Shown here piece by piece: positions 28,701 to 39,783 of a stretch of DNA of 61,000 nucleotides. Under the pieces are notes generated by a model. That model was given only the letters and a program-made list of their open reading frames with translations. It did no database searches and was not told the origin of the DNA. Source of the stretch: Glandiceps talaboti (taxonomy: Eukaryota > Hemichordata > Enteropneusta > Spengelidae); NCBI RefSeq assembly GCF_964340395.1, contig NC_135564.1, positions 18,083,431 through 18,144,430 on the forward strand, given 5' to 3'. The stretch's first letter is position 1, and each line of letters begins with the position of its first letter. The position numbers were made by a program, and so were the translations under genes.

Positions 28701-31383
28701 GTGACTCACGAATGACACCACTCTCCTTCATCACATTCAATACTTGTCGTACCTCTTCATACATGGCTGGTGGGATTCGTCGAAAGCGTTCCTTGATGGG
28801 TTCACTATTTGTCAGTCTGATTCGATGTTTCTCAATCGTACATCGTCCGAGATCATACTCATGCATGGAGATCGCAGCTTTTTTTGTAAGTAGCAATTCC
28901 CGTACTTGTTCCAACTGTTCATCATCAACTGGGGATCCTGACATCTCAAACTCTACTCCTTCTCCTAGAGAGATCTTCCTACCATCTTCTATCTCTGTGT
29001 TCTCTGTTTCAACCTCATTCTCCACCAATGATCTTTCCCTCATAGCAAAATCACAAGGATGTTCATCTGGCTTTCCCAACCATGTTACAGAATGAGCACT
29101 AGCAACAATTTCTCCTGGGCGGATAGTCACTGGATGCACTGATGTATTCTTGATACAGACAGGCACTTTAGATTTCTCTCTTTGACACTTGAGAACTGTT
29201 ACAGCAGGATTGGTACTAATTTGTCCTCTAGCTCGATTACTAGGTTCCACTGACACCACATATTGGTCTCCCCTTGGACCTTTCTTAGCACGGCCCCAAA
29301 TAGTGGTGGCATGTCCTGGGTCTAGTTTCACTGGATGACGTAACAATGCTTTCACATCTCCAAGGTTACCTTTAGGACCAACAAACCTGTCTCTATCGTT
29401 TAACTTCTTAAATACTCCTTGACCAATCGCTGATATTCTCATGTTCCTTCCCTCTCTGCTTTTTCTAGTGTTGAACCAACTTCTAGGAAATAGTTCTAAC
29501 ATATTTGTTCCAATCAGTATTGGCACCTGCACATTATACTCATTGTTTGGAACCACTAATGCTGGAATTGTATATCCACTGTCGTCACCAAATACCTTGA
29601 CTGGAAAAGACATCGTTGCTTCTACAATACCAATAAACTGAATAGGAAGATCGTTAGCTCCTTTGATCACCAGTGTATCTTCAACCTCATATATAGGTAA
29701 ATCAGATAAATGCTGATCATAAAAGTCTTTACTAATGGTTGTGACTTGTGACCCAGTGTCAATGAGACATGAACTTTCCACACCATCAATAAATACTCTT
29801 CCTTCCATTGCACCACCAATCAACCCAACTTTCTTCGACGGGACCTGAAGTGGCTTCCTACCAACTCTCCTCTGATGAATCCTATTCATATTCAAATGTG
29901 TTGAATTCTTATCCTCACTCAGTCCACCATTCTTGGAATGCAATTCACCATTACTGTGTCTGTGTGATGACCTAGTTTCTCTCTTTGGTTCTCTACAGTG
30001 TTTTGCCATATGTCCCTCCTTTCCACAATTGTAGCAAAGGAATGGTTCTTTATGCACAGGTTTCCCTGTTACTCTAGGGTGTGACACATTCTGCCTATCA
30101 TGCTCCAATCTCTGTACTCGTTCATTTGTTCTCTTCAGTTCATCTTTCAGAGAATTCATCAAGTCTGTTTGAGCTTTGATTGTCTCTGAAAGTCCCTGCA
30201 TCCCTTCAGCTGTCAGTGTCATCATCTTCATAGTTTGAGAAAGTTGACTCTCTTCATTACCATGAATGTTCGTTTCTTCTGTGGTTTTAACTTGCTGGGT
30301 CCTTCCAGTTGAAGTTTTCTTCACCTTTGAGTCATCCATTCTCTCCTTCCCCATTCTCTCTTTCCCTTCCTGTTCTACCTTCCTAGCTAGTTGAAGTAGC
30401 TGTTCAAAGCTGGTGCTGTGTCTCATTTCTGATCGAAGAACATCATGTACCCGATCATCCTTCAATCCTCGCCAAAACACTGTCTTTAAAGTCTCTCCTA
30501 TAGCATTCGGATGGATACCACCTCGCCTTTCAACTGTGTAGATCTCTGCTTCCAGTCGATTACCATATTGTGATACACTTTCTCCTTCTCTCTGTCTGTT
30601 ATTACTGTAAAATTTCTCCAATAACATTGCACCAGTTTCAACTTCACCAAAACTTATTTCTAGTTTATGAAGAATCTGTTCCAGTGTAGCTTCTGGGTGC
30701 ATGTTCATCACCATTTTAGCTGCTGAACCACGCAGTGACTTCCTAACAGCTTGTCGGATTACTCTGAAACTATGAGTAGAATCTTCATATAGACATTCCA
30801 CTTCATATTTCCACATTTCAAAGTCCACATCAGTCTTTCGATCATTATCACCAGAGAAGTTTGATAATCTGGGAGGTTGATACAATGCCATTGGTGTTGG
30901 CTCCACACTGTCATCCTCGAAATTAAATCGGCGATGTACACTTTGCGGTGTTCTCGCTTGTTCACCAGGTGGACCACCTCTGTAACTGGTTTCAGGTAAC
31001 CCTCGTTCCAGTTCACGTTTTACTGTAGCAGCTTCCTCTTTCAATCTATTCCTTCTTTCCAGCAACTCTTTCATTCGTGCCATCTCAGACTCCCCTTGTT
31101 TAATCGACTGTTCCAATTCATCTATCTCACTGGTACCACCTCCTACATTCTCCCCACGGACTCTGGAATGTACATCAGACAGCCACGTGGGTGTTCTATC
31201 AATTGGAGTACGCAGCATGGTATGACCACGACCCCTTCCAATTCCACTCTTGTAACCACCAGAATCTGTCACAGTCTTAGCGTCACCATAAGCAGTTAAT
31301 GTAGTTCCAGTGTGATCAAGGTCAACCCATTTATCAAGTCCACCAGGTTCAACCATAACTTCTGGTTCTCCACCTTCTGCCAT
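25777..31383 (-). CDS. Gypsy gag-pol polyprotein, 1868 residues, intact
   Basis: One uninterrupted ORF. By position: gag with a coiled-coil-like start (about 65-130) and capsid-like region (about 160-350). A CCHC zinc knuckle (CYNCGKEGHMAKHC) lies near 447-460 and an aspartic protease DTG near 541. Reverse transcriptase has YLDD near 1013, and RNase H has its first Asp in IDAS near 1175 and TDNNP near 1248. Integrase has an HHCC zinc finger at about 1459-1497 and DDE residues near 1527, 1586 and 1618 (the Asp of CIDYL, SDQG, CERFNR). The tail is basic-acidic with no chromodomain that I can recognise. The order PR-RT-RH-IN is standard for Ty3/Gypsy. The absence of stops fits a young copy that may still be mobile. 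Confidence 0.96.
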   Translation of the reverse strand: MAEGGEPEVMVEPGGLDKWVDLDHTGTTLTAYGDAKTVTDSGGYKSGIGRGRGHTMLRTPIDRTPTWLSDVHSRVRGENVGGGTSEIDELEQSIKQGESEMARMKELLERRNRLKEEAATVKRELERGLPETSYRGGPPGEQARTPQSVHRRFNFEDDSVEPTPMALYQPPRLSNFSGDNDRKTDVDFEMWKYEVECLYEDSTHSFRVIRQAVRKSLRGSAAKMVMNMHPEATLEQILHKLEISFGEVETGAMLLEKFYSNNRQREGESVSQYGNRLEAEIYTVERRGGIHPNAIGETLKTVFWRGLKDDRVHDVLRSEMRHSTSFEQLLQLARKVEQEGKERMGKERMDDSKVKKTSTGRTQQVKTTEETNIHGNEESQLSQTMKMMTLTAEGMQGLSETIKAQTDLMNSLKDELKRTNERVQRLEHDRQNVSHPRVTGKPVHKEPFLCYNCGKEGHMAKHCREPKRETRSSHRHSNGELHSKNGGLSEDKNSTHLNMNRIHQRRVGRKPLQVPSKKVGLIGGAMEGRVFIDGVESSCLIDTGSQVTTISKDFYDQHLSDLPIYEVEDTLVIKGANDLPIQFIGIVEATMSFPVKVFGDDSGYTIPALVVPNNEYNVQVPILIGTNMLELFPRSWFNTRKSREGRNMRISAIGQGVFKKLNDRDRFVGPKGNLGDVKALLRHPVKLDPGHATTIWGRAKKGPRGDQYVVSVEPSNRARGQISTNPAVTVLKCQREKSKVPVCIKNTSVHPVTIRPGEIVASAHSVTWLGKPDEHPCDFAMRERSLVENEVETENTEIEDGRKISLGEGVEFEMSGSPVDDEQLEQVRELLLTKKAAISMHEYDLGRCTIEKHRIRLTNSEPIKERFRRIPPAMYEEVRQVLNVMKESGVIRESHSPWAAPIVIVTKKDGSTRLCIDYRKINLRTIRDSYALPRIDESLDALSNAKWFTSLDLKSGYWQIEMAEEDIEKTAFVTPMGFWECTTMPMGLTGSPATFQRCMEKCLNDLHLNICLVYLDDIIIFSKTFEEHKERLAMVLDRLAENGLKLKAKKCQLFRQRVKYLGHVVSEHGIETDPDKIRALKEWKVPTHAKEVKSFLGFAGYYRRFVKGYSNIVKPLNDLTIGLQTKYKRRGKSRQSKTAAPEFKWTEIHQKAFDSVIGHLTSPPVLAYADYSKPFELHIDASFSGLGAVLYQGERKEKRVIMYASRSLSRSEKNYPAHKLEFLALKWAVTEKFHDYLYGNKFTVVTDNNPLTYVSTSAKLDATGHRWVAALATYDFRLMYRPGTQNNDADGLSRQHQKTTSEVTENEMTSTTMREDKDKLISVPAEVVTAVCQTQQTNRNGWIDAIGCSSAAIPPSLNEPPSMLGTQALPAVTMQEWEKWQRADPVIGRLYQYKEQKKLPTKTEKSKEPIAVISGLKEWNKLCFRQGVLYRKRMGHNGQWLYQLVLPSRFRGTALEGVHDDVGHLGQERTLELLRNRFYWPFMSKDVEQKIKTCERCTRRKLQTTLQRTAPLVNVQTTQPMELVCIDYLTIEDGKGGVGNILVITDHFTRYAVAIPTTNQKAKPTAEHLYKHFLVHYGFPKRLHSDQGRDFESKVIKQLCEFTGIQKTRTTPYHPQGNGQCERFNRTLIDMLGTLSKEQKVKWRKYVAPLVHAYNCTRNDSTGFAPYYLMYGRHPRLPIDVYMGLQPEDSPVRGYDKYIEEMRNRLKVSYELATKNARKTADKNKKRYDKNVTEAVLEPGDIVLVKNVNLRGKHKIADRWESQQYRVVRRIHPDIPVYVVKSEGPDGREKTLHRNLLLPCSSLPIPYTERPLKLPREKPEIVSSTRKTRSQATVEEKCEEEETDEDDVILDFPIIITSTSKRRDETRR

Positions 31384-31753
31384 CTTTTACCAACTAAGAG
31401 GTCAAACGTGTATATTCTTTGAAACAAAGCTAGATAGATATGGAATCAGCTTGAGAACAGAAGAGGGAATTAGAAAACTATTATGCAATTTAGTAAGGGA
31501 AAAATCCTAACAGTATCTCAGTATCTTAATGCAACAGAATACTTTGATGCATTAATGCAAATCAGCAGTGACAATAACCTTAACAGTATCTCAATCAAGG
31601 ATTTACAAGTGTGACCAGACTAGTCACTTCAAAGGGTTCAATCTCGTTCACAAAATCTAATATGGTGTTCGCTTCCTCGAACTGTACACTTTCTATACTC
31701 TTTCTATACTTGTATCCAACCAACACAATTTTCCCTTGTTCACCACCACCCTG
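31384..31753 (-). other. Gypsy 5' untranslated leader
   Basis: Minus-strand leader between primer site and gag start, about 370 bp. It contains no long frame in phase with gag. Confidence 0.7.
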
Positions 31754-31771
31754 GCCCCACGTTGGGCGCCA
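31754..31771 (-). promoter_or_regulatory. Primer-binding site for tRNA-Lys(CUU)
   Basis: The plus strand reads GCCCCACGTTGGGCGCCA, which equals the 3' end of animal tRNA-Lys(CUU) including CCA as I know it. The minus strand is therefore complementary to it. It lies 4 nt inside the 5' LTR border, the normal spacing for minus-strand priming. Confidence 0.9.
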
Positions 31772-32469
31772 AATATGTAACCAATTTCCTGTTGCCCAGC
31801 TATGAACAAGTACCAGTTGCATATAATAATTTATATTGGGGCCTGAGGTGTCACCGTTGGTTTTGTTTGGGATGCAAGTGTTAAGTGTACAATTATGAAG
31901 AAACAACAACCACACAAAGTCTGAGTTTGCAATGTTCACATCTATATTTACGATCGGCACAAGAGATACAGTACATACAAAAAATACTCAATACATACAA
32001 TTACATACATCAAACATCTAATAAATACAATAAGTGTCATCAATTAATCGTAATCCAACTGGACAGTACGCTCTGATTGATTAATTACTTATGCTTGGAG
32101 TATATAAATAGTTCAATATTCAAATACTTAAAATACAACAATTTCTGACATCTACTTCAATAACTTCCAATGAATTCTGAGTCTCGTCGAGGTAGGATAC
32201 CGGCTTATCAAAATCTCAATTTAGAATGCAACGCTTCAATGAAATACTTAGTAGTTGTAGGAAACTCGGAATATTCCCACGTAACACTATATAAATTCAA
32301 TCTAGATTCTATTATTGTTCTAAAGTCTTCATTCACCAATCAAGGTATTCAAAATCAGAGGTTAAGTATCAATGTATCCTAATAATTTAGAGTCAATAAC
32401 TTGTATGATTCAACTCAGAAATCTGGAATTACAAAAACAATAAAGTTAATCAATTATTCAATGGAGTTA

Positions 32470-32890
32470 ATGTATTCAGTGGCAGTATAATTAATTCATC
32501 GTTCAGTTCAACTGTATCAAGAATCAAATACAAACTAATTAATTATACAATGGAATTAATGTATTCAATGACAATATAATTAATTCATCATTCAGATCAA
32601 CTGTATCAGGAATCAAATACAAACTAATTAATTATACAATGGAATTAATGTATTCAGTGACAATATAATTAATTCATCATTCAGATCAACTGTGTCAGGA
32701 ATCAAATACAAACTAATTAATTATACAATGGAATTAATGTATTCAGTGACAGTATAATTAATTCATCGTTCAGATCAACTGTGTCAGGAATCAAATACAA
32801 ACTAATTAATTATACAATGGAATTAATGTATTCAATGACAGTATAATTAATTCATAGTTCAGATCAGCTGTAGGAAGAATCAAATACAGA
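32470..32890. repeat. 89-bp tandem repeats inside the 5' LTR
   Basis: Counterpart of the array at 23830-24250, with the same unit and copy number. Confidence 0.9.
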
Positions 32891-33719
32891 CTAATAATTC
32901 ATTCAATGGACAGTGACAATATCATTAGATTTACAGGCAAAATAAATAATTTACTGAACACTGTGCACTCCACACGCGTAGAAATACATGTACTTGCAGA
33001 CGAGTAGCTCTCTGTACCATTCAACTTCATAATTCAGCTCAGTAGTTGCAGCAACGCGTCCTTTCTTCTCAGCTCCAATTCTACTGACATTCTTTTCTTC
33101 GTCCTCGGCTCTCAGGCACACTTTAATTCTTCTACAGACCAGGGTCCACTGATACTAACACTGCTTTCGTAGTACTGAGGCATAAATAGAAACGTCCAAA
33201 ACACAGGCAAATAAGTGAGTTACTGAACACTGTTCACGCTCAACATACATAGAAACACGTGTTACTTGCCGACGAATGGTCCTCAGCTTACAACTTCATA
33301 CACTTTGCTGTCCGTCTTCTTTCAGCATAGTTGAGTAAGGCAGCCGTCAAGTTGCCCTCTGAAATTGACTTCAGCTCAGTACTTCAGCAACGTGCCTTTC
33401 TTCTCCTTCCCTTCAGCCTCAGTTCTCTCTCCGTCTTTCTCTAACTTCTCTATCTCCTACCATTCTCCATGTCTCCTCCGCTTCATGCGTGCTTCCACCA
33501 AGTTCGAGCTACAAGTTACAACTGACCACCAAGTACGAGTGTGAAGCTACCATCATATTCATATTCATATTCACTTTCAAAAGTTGACCCCTAAGCTCAA
33601 TCTCAATATGATGATGGCTTCACACGTTCATCATTAGATTCGAAGTCTTCCGAATGGGTACGAATGCGAGTTCGGCAAATCACATAAAACCGTCATTGGC
33701 AGGTTGAAATCATGCGATT

Positions 33720-35616
33720 GTGATTACTTTTCACTTGAATTGCATGGATTTGCATGCTCCCTTTTTATTTTTGCCAGAGTATCCAATTTGCTCCATGAAT
33801 TACTGTTGTCATGGACCATTATTTTTTAACAGCAGCAAGTTCGAATCTGTTGATGACAGTCCGGTTGTTGGTGATTTCTCTACTCACATCGACGAGCGAG
33901 CAAGCATAGTTGAAATCATGGAAAGGTAAATATATCAGTCGAGTTGATTTCTTACATTAGCTTTCATAAGATCAGTTGTTACTTGGCGAAAACATTCGTG
34001 GGCTAAGCCTTTCGTCACGATCGAGGTCTCATCACGGAAAGTAGTTGTACTTACAATACGGGTTGCAATACTCCCATGATCTTTGTTTTTGTTTACAACT
34101 TACAAGCAAATATTACATGATGTAGTGGTTGATGTACTAATACTATACTTGTAATTGTTCAGTTCCCCTCAGACCAGTGTTTTGGCCGTAACTAATAGTT
34201 ACTATTAGGACTAACCTATATGAAAGGAGCCAGCTGGTCCTTCATGTAATTATCTGAACATACCTACAACTTGAAAAGTATTGTATTTTGAAAATGTATG
34301 TTGATTCACAGACAGTGGAGCACTGTCTATGGTTGATTGTTGCTCTACATCATCATGTTACCCTTAAAGTTCAACATACGCGATGACCACTTAACAGTAT
34401 TGTTGTGTGTACATCTACGATCATAAAGTTACATTGTAATGATTCCATTTTGTAACCACAAACAACATAAACATGATTTCTTCTTTTTGGTGCTACATTA
34501 GCTGGTGAAAACCCAATGATAAGAACAATGCTACAACTCAAACTGAACTTCCTGTTTTTGTATCTGCTCACATGAATGAATTATTTTCATTCATAGCATA
34601 GAATGATTTTGATAAATTAATCAAAAAGATTTTAACACATAGATAATACCTCTGAACTGTTCGACTGTAATTCTTGTATGCTTTGGAATCTAACTCATCA
34701 CCAAGCAGTTTCATAGCACACACATTTGCACTTTTTCACATTTTTCAATCACTTGACTGAAGTATTAGAATGACAGAAGAATACCATGAAATCCACATCA
34801 TATGATAAACATACAAATTATTACATTATACAAGATTTCTGATACTAATGTGGCTATTGTATTGGTGTACCGTTATTTTATACATACTTTGAAAAAAGTT
34901 TTACATTTCAAATATCATTATCCTTATTTTTGTAGAATCACTCAATGGCATGTTCTAAACAAAACTCTATGTACATATTTAATCAATAATCATCTGATAA
35001 CGTTTCATGCTGAAATATATTATAAGGAACAACTACCCTGAATAACCTGATAATGAGAAAGGAAGTTCATGTACATTTTTATTATATGTCACATATGTTG
35101 GACCACCCCATTATGCATTGTTTTGTTCAGTTTCCATAACAAGTTCAACTACTAGGCTTCAAAATATTTATGTATACTAGTACATTGACAGATATCACTA
35201 AGTCATCAATAAGTGAGAAAGAGGGAGAGGCAAGAGGGTGGAGGGGCAAGGGGAGATATATTAAAGGGAGGGAGGGGAGACAGACAGAGAAACAAGTGCT
35301 TACAGTGAAGTTACACTCTATGTAATTTCTCAACCAAAGAAACATTGTAATGTTTATTTATTACTACAAAGTTGTTCTAAAATCATGTCACATTCAGTCA
35401 CATAGAAGTAAAGTAGTTCTGGAGGAGTGTGTCCTCAACAAAGACTTGTATTTTTTTCCATTAACCAGTCAAAATTATAGACAAACACTGTATGTGCAAA
35501 AAAGCAGAATTTGGTTTTATTAAGGATTGGTTTCATTGAATTAATAGATATCATATTTTCTTGCCTGTTTCAGGAATCAAGATGTACCAGAGTTACTGGT
35601 TGTGCAAGATGGTTGA
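33720..35616 (+). CDS. Candidate two-exon gene from left TIR, copy 2
   Basis: Exon 1 33720-33925 with GTAAAT donor, exon 2 35574-35616 after a TTTCAG acceptor. The predicted peptide is the same as in copy 1. It is listed because splice sites and frame are kept. Function is unknown and it may be non-coding. Confidence 0.28.
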
Positions 35617-38454
35617 TTTGTAAAAGTGTGAGTGCAGCGAGCCAGACTAAAGCTATTAACTAGGGTAGCAGTAAATTATAATTTATTATTGCAGATATAG
35701 GTCATAAATAATAGGACATTGATGTAAGTCTATGCTCACAGTAGGCTCATATTTCTGATGGGAAGGATTGAGAGAGCTAGCGAAGGGGGGGGGGGGGGCT
35801 CCCGCAGCCTTTTGTTCAGACTTCCAATGTCTCTACACTAGCTTAGTTCCAGGATTATGATCCACATGACAAAAACACCACTGGAATCATTGACTCATGT
35901 AATCTAGCAAATGTAAGAACAACACTTTTGTTTTTTAGTCAGTCTCTCTTTGTCCGCTGAAATCTTGCTTTTCGCAGTAAGATGTCCATGTTTCTGCTAA
36001 TTTCAGTGCAATATATGCTCAAATTGCCAAATGATATACCATACACATGTACATACTGTATATAATGGCAAGATACATTTCAGGAAACATTGTAGCCATG
36101 TATATTTTTGTAATAATGTTATTGTTGTTAAGTTAGCCAATATCAGTCATGTAATGTCAATACAATGCAAGTATTGACAAGTATCGAGCTGGTCTTACTT
36201 TTATCATTGTATTTTTAAATCATTTGTTATATATTTTATTGTGAAGCGGTTTGTTATTGTTTTGATGGAAGTCGCTATAGAAAAATAAAGTATTATTATT
36301 ATTATTATTGCTTATTTTAAATAACACCAAGTGATGCTTAAGATTTTTTAAATATTTTTTTTAAAACTTTAAAATTAATATCAGTTGTGTATTGCAACTT
36401 ATTTTGTTAAGAAATAAATTTTCGAAAATGAATATTGTATTGCTTGTATTTCTGTTTTGTGGGTTTGTGATCAGTATTAACCTCCAATGGGCGACACTCA
36501 AGAGAGTTAAATCACAATTGGTTCCCTCCATCTGTCTTTCTATGCATGCACTGTCATTTCTCAGTCTTTGCACAAAGTTAACACATTATATGGGACAGAT
36601 GCACATCAATTAATTTCATGACAAAGTAGTGGTCATCTGATAAAATAAATAAATAAATAAAACTCACATCTGGGCTCTCAGAAAACTGTTGTTGCCACTC
36701 TTGATTCTCTTATGCAAACTCACTGGAGACATGGGCCCACAAATATTTTAGTCGTAATTAAAGTAAGTGTACATATGTGATTAGGGAACAGGGAACTCAA
36801 TGATCACATGACCCTTTTGATTCAAGCTGAAGGTCATAGTGGAAATTCAAGGCCATCATAATTTGTTTTGTACTTTCTCGAAACTTCCCTGAAACATTTT
36901 TGAATACTGAAATATGACTGGTAAAGCTGAAAATCAGTCTGTAAAAAGCCAAATGTACATACATTTAGAGAAATGTGAAAACAGCATTCATTTTGCATAT
37001 GAAGTTGTTTTGTAGCAATAATCTGTTACCAAGACAACTGATGTCAATATTCCAAATTACACCAAAATATTAGTACATGTATACTGGATATTTGAGAATC
37101 CAAAAGTGATATAAGCATGGCAAAATGTTTTGAATGCAAGTACCTCTCTGTGTGTATATGACTTATAAAACAAAGTTGCCAGAATGTTTAGATATTTGGT
37201 TTGGATTGTACAGGGTATTGTACTGAGTGTGTACAGACTGGAGAAATCATGTTGAGGTGATCCACTTGTTTGTTCTGGTTCTCAATACCCAACCAACCCA
37301 AATTTTCAGTTCCCACATCAAAATAAAAAAAAAATACTTTTGTTTTCTCCCACCCTTAATATTTTGCGGAACAGCAAGAATAAACAAGAATCTTGACTTG
37401 TTGATGCCATTTACATGTACATGGGGTGGTGGTGGCAACATTTGTTCACAAAGAGCATTTCTTTCATGGCGGACAGTATGAAAGCAGGGGGCTGAAATTG
37501 GGAATGGGCTTGTTACCAGGAATCCCATAAAAGTAAGATAGAGAGGAGGAAAAGGAGAGCCTGAGAAACATGAAAAAGATGATTTTTTATTCTTTATCTT
37601 TTTTAAAAATTGACTTACCGGCCCATAGTTGGCATGAAAAAGTTATGAAACACAAAAATAGGGCCACACTTATATCAAAAAGAGTGATTTACCATGAAAC
37701 CAGCCAATGCAAGGTCATCCAGTATGATATTACATCACTCAAGTCAAGGTCTACACACACCTCATGTAAGGTACAATACAAAACTATAGTGCCATTGCCT
37801 GACTGGTGAAACGTGTGTTGGTTGTTGGCGAGGATTTTATTTAGGTTTTCTAGTTTGGAAATGTTCATACCTATACTCATGATGATCTGATAATACTGAA
37901 GCACTTAAAATTTTAAAAATGTGATATTTTATCAAAAAAGTTCAATTTGAGGAGTACTGGGCAAATTAATCTTAAACTTGACGGAAAATTTTGTAGGTGT
38001 GTCCAGGTGAAGAATCATTCAAGCCAATAACACCTTAAAAGCCTAAAATGGTATTTCTTGTCAAGAGGCTAAAACTACATAACTAAATGCGTACATGTAA
38101 TTACATTAAAATTTTGTCAGAATGTTAGGGAGCAATCTAGATGAAGAAAACTGTTGATGAAACGAATACAAAATTGTTTATATACTATTTCTGAGATCTT
38201 ATAAAAAAAATGTGCAACTTCAAAACTACCTGGCAGATATACATATTCAATTGAACATCCTGTTCTGATAATAACTTGAATTTCAATATCAGTTATACAC
38301 AATGTCACTGACACTATTTTTTTAAATTGTTGTTTCCTATTTTTCCCCAAGTGTGTACATTTAAAATTAAAGAGTGGCCATTTTCACTAGTATTTGTCAC
38401 AGAATCATACTGATAAATCCAAATTAGTTAATTAGTGTGGCTTTTATTTATACA

Positions 38455-39410
38455 TTAACAGTAAACATATCTATGGTATTTGTTGATATTTTGCAGTCTT
38501 GTTGTGTTCAGAAATAAACTTCCAGATCCACTATACATGCAATTATCCTTTAATGACTTTCTATTCCTTTTCCAAAACTTACTCCATACTTGTCTGGGTC
38601 TGAAAAGTAAAAGAAAATTTATTGACATCAACATCACATGAATGGATACAATAGAAGAAAGTATATCACAACTATTTTGTAGAGTATACAGATATATGGG
38701 TAGTAATACACCCTCTGTTTCTGTAATTGGTATAAAAGACATATAATCTCCGTTACACTGTAATGATTGGTTGCCATGATGGTGTTGTTTGGCGTAGTGT
38801 AGTTCGTAATACTATACAGTATCTGTATAGTACCTGCCACGACTCACCATAGAGAGTTATTTAATAACTCTAGGGTTAGAAACAACATGCAACAGTTGGC
38901 ATCCAGACTAGGTTTGGCAATGCTTACTTAGGGATCAGAGGGTTGCTTTAGTATAGATCAATTCCTAATGATTACAACTTGTCCTGGCAAATACCGCTGA
39001 CCTGAACTGAACAAGTACACGACGTAGTATTTGTAAACAAAAACAAGTACATGTGCAAATGGGAGTATCGTATGCACAACTACTTTCCGTGATGAGACCT
39101 CGATCGAGACGAAAGGCTTGGACCATGTGCACGAATGTTTTCGCCAAGTAACAACTGATCTTATGAAAGCTAATGTAAGAAATCAACTCGCCTGATATAT
39201 TTACCTTTCCATGATTTCAACTATGCTTGCTCGCTCGTCGATGTGAGTAGAGAAATCACCAACAACCGGACTGTCATCAACAGATTCGAACTTGCTGCTG
39301 TTAAAAAATAATGGTCCATGACAACAGTAATTCATGGAGCAAATTGGATACTCTGGCAAAAATAAAAAGGGAGCATGCAAATCCATGCAATTCAAGTGAA
39401 AAGTAATCAC
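38455..39410 (-). CDS. Candidate two-exon gene from right TIR, copy 2
   Basis: Exon 1 39410-39205 and exon 2 38599-38455 on the minus strand, as in copy 1 with one amino-acid difference. No recognisable domain. Confidence 0.28.
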
Positions 39411-39783
39411 AATCGCATGATTTCAACCTGCCAATGACGGTTTTATGTGATTTGCCGAACTCGCATTCGTACCCATTCGGAAGACTTCGAATCTGATGAT
39501 GAACGTGTGAAGCCATCATCATATTGAGATTGAGCTTAGGGGTCAACTTTTGAAAGTGAATATGAATATGAATATGATGGTAGCTTCACACTCGTCCACC
39601 AAGTTCGAGCTACAAGATACCACTGACCCCTGTTAAAGGTCAAGTCCCAGGGTTCCTTAGTTAGGTCGGCTAATAGCGCCCTCATGATAGAGCTGCAAAT
39701 ACTTTTGTTTATATCATCTGGTTACAGTTCCCTGTGGTGATATGTGTGTGCACATGCAGTGCCAGCTTGTCGGCAGAAGTGTG

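Larger units (their letters stand above)
33535..39595. mobile_element. 6061-bp TIR DNA transposon, copy 2, nested in the Gypsy 5' LTR
   Basis: Same family and orientation as 13625-19668. Exact 9-bp TSD CCACCAAGT at 33526-33534 and 39596-39604. Tips are ACGAGTGTGAAG and its complement. Differences from copy 1 include a CTTACAATACGG versus CTTTGCGG indel near 34050, an 11-bp insertion near 38865 and scattered substitutions. The candidate spliced exons of copy 1 are conserved here. No transposase ORF is present, so mobilisation would need a source elsewhere. It must be younger than the Gypsy insertion. Confidence 0.95.
31776..39726 (-). repeat. 5' LTR of the Gypsy element, split by a nested transposon
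   Basis: LTR parts are 31776-33534 and 39605-39726. Together they make 1881 bp, the same as the intact LTR. The split is at the CCACCAAGT duplication. The 122-bp part at 39605-39726 ends GGTTACA and is followed by the GTTC TSD. In the minus-strand direction of transcription the insertion falls 122 bp from the outer end of U3, so the promoter may be separated from distal enhancer sequence. Confidence 0.95.
23133..39730 (-). mobile_element. Ty3/Gypsy LTR retrotransposon, near-complete, with nested insertion
   Basis: Full element with 4-bp TSD GTTC (23133-23136 and 39727-39730), two 1881-bp LTRs starting TGTAACC and ending GGTTACA, a tRNA-Lys primer site, and a single gag-pol ORF. Without the nested 6061-bp TIR element and its extra 9-bp TSD copy it would be about 10.5 kb. 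Only one mismatch between the LTRs was found by eye (23700 versus 32339), so the insertion looks recent and the coding region is intact. No envelope gene is seen. Long LTRs, a Lys primer and a 4-bp TSD also occur in the Osvaldo group, but a tree would be needed to place it. Confidence 0.95.

Noticed and set aside
25777-31383. Plus-strand frames of 60-150 codons across the Gypsy pol
   Set aside because: Antisense shadows of the intact minus-strand gag-pol.
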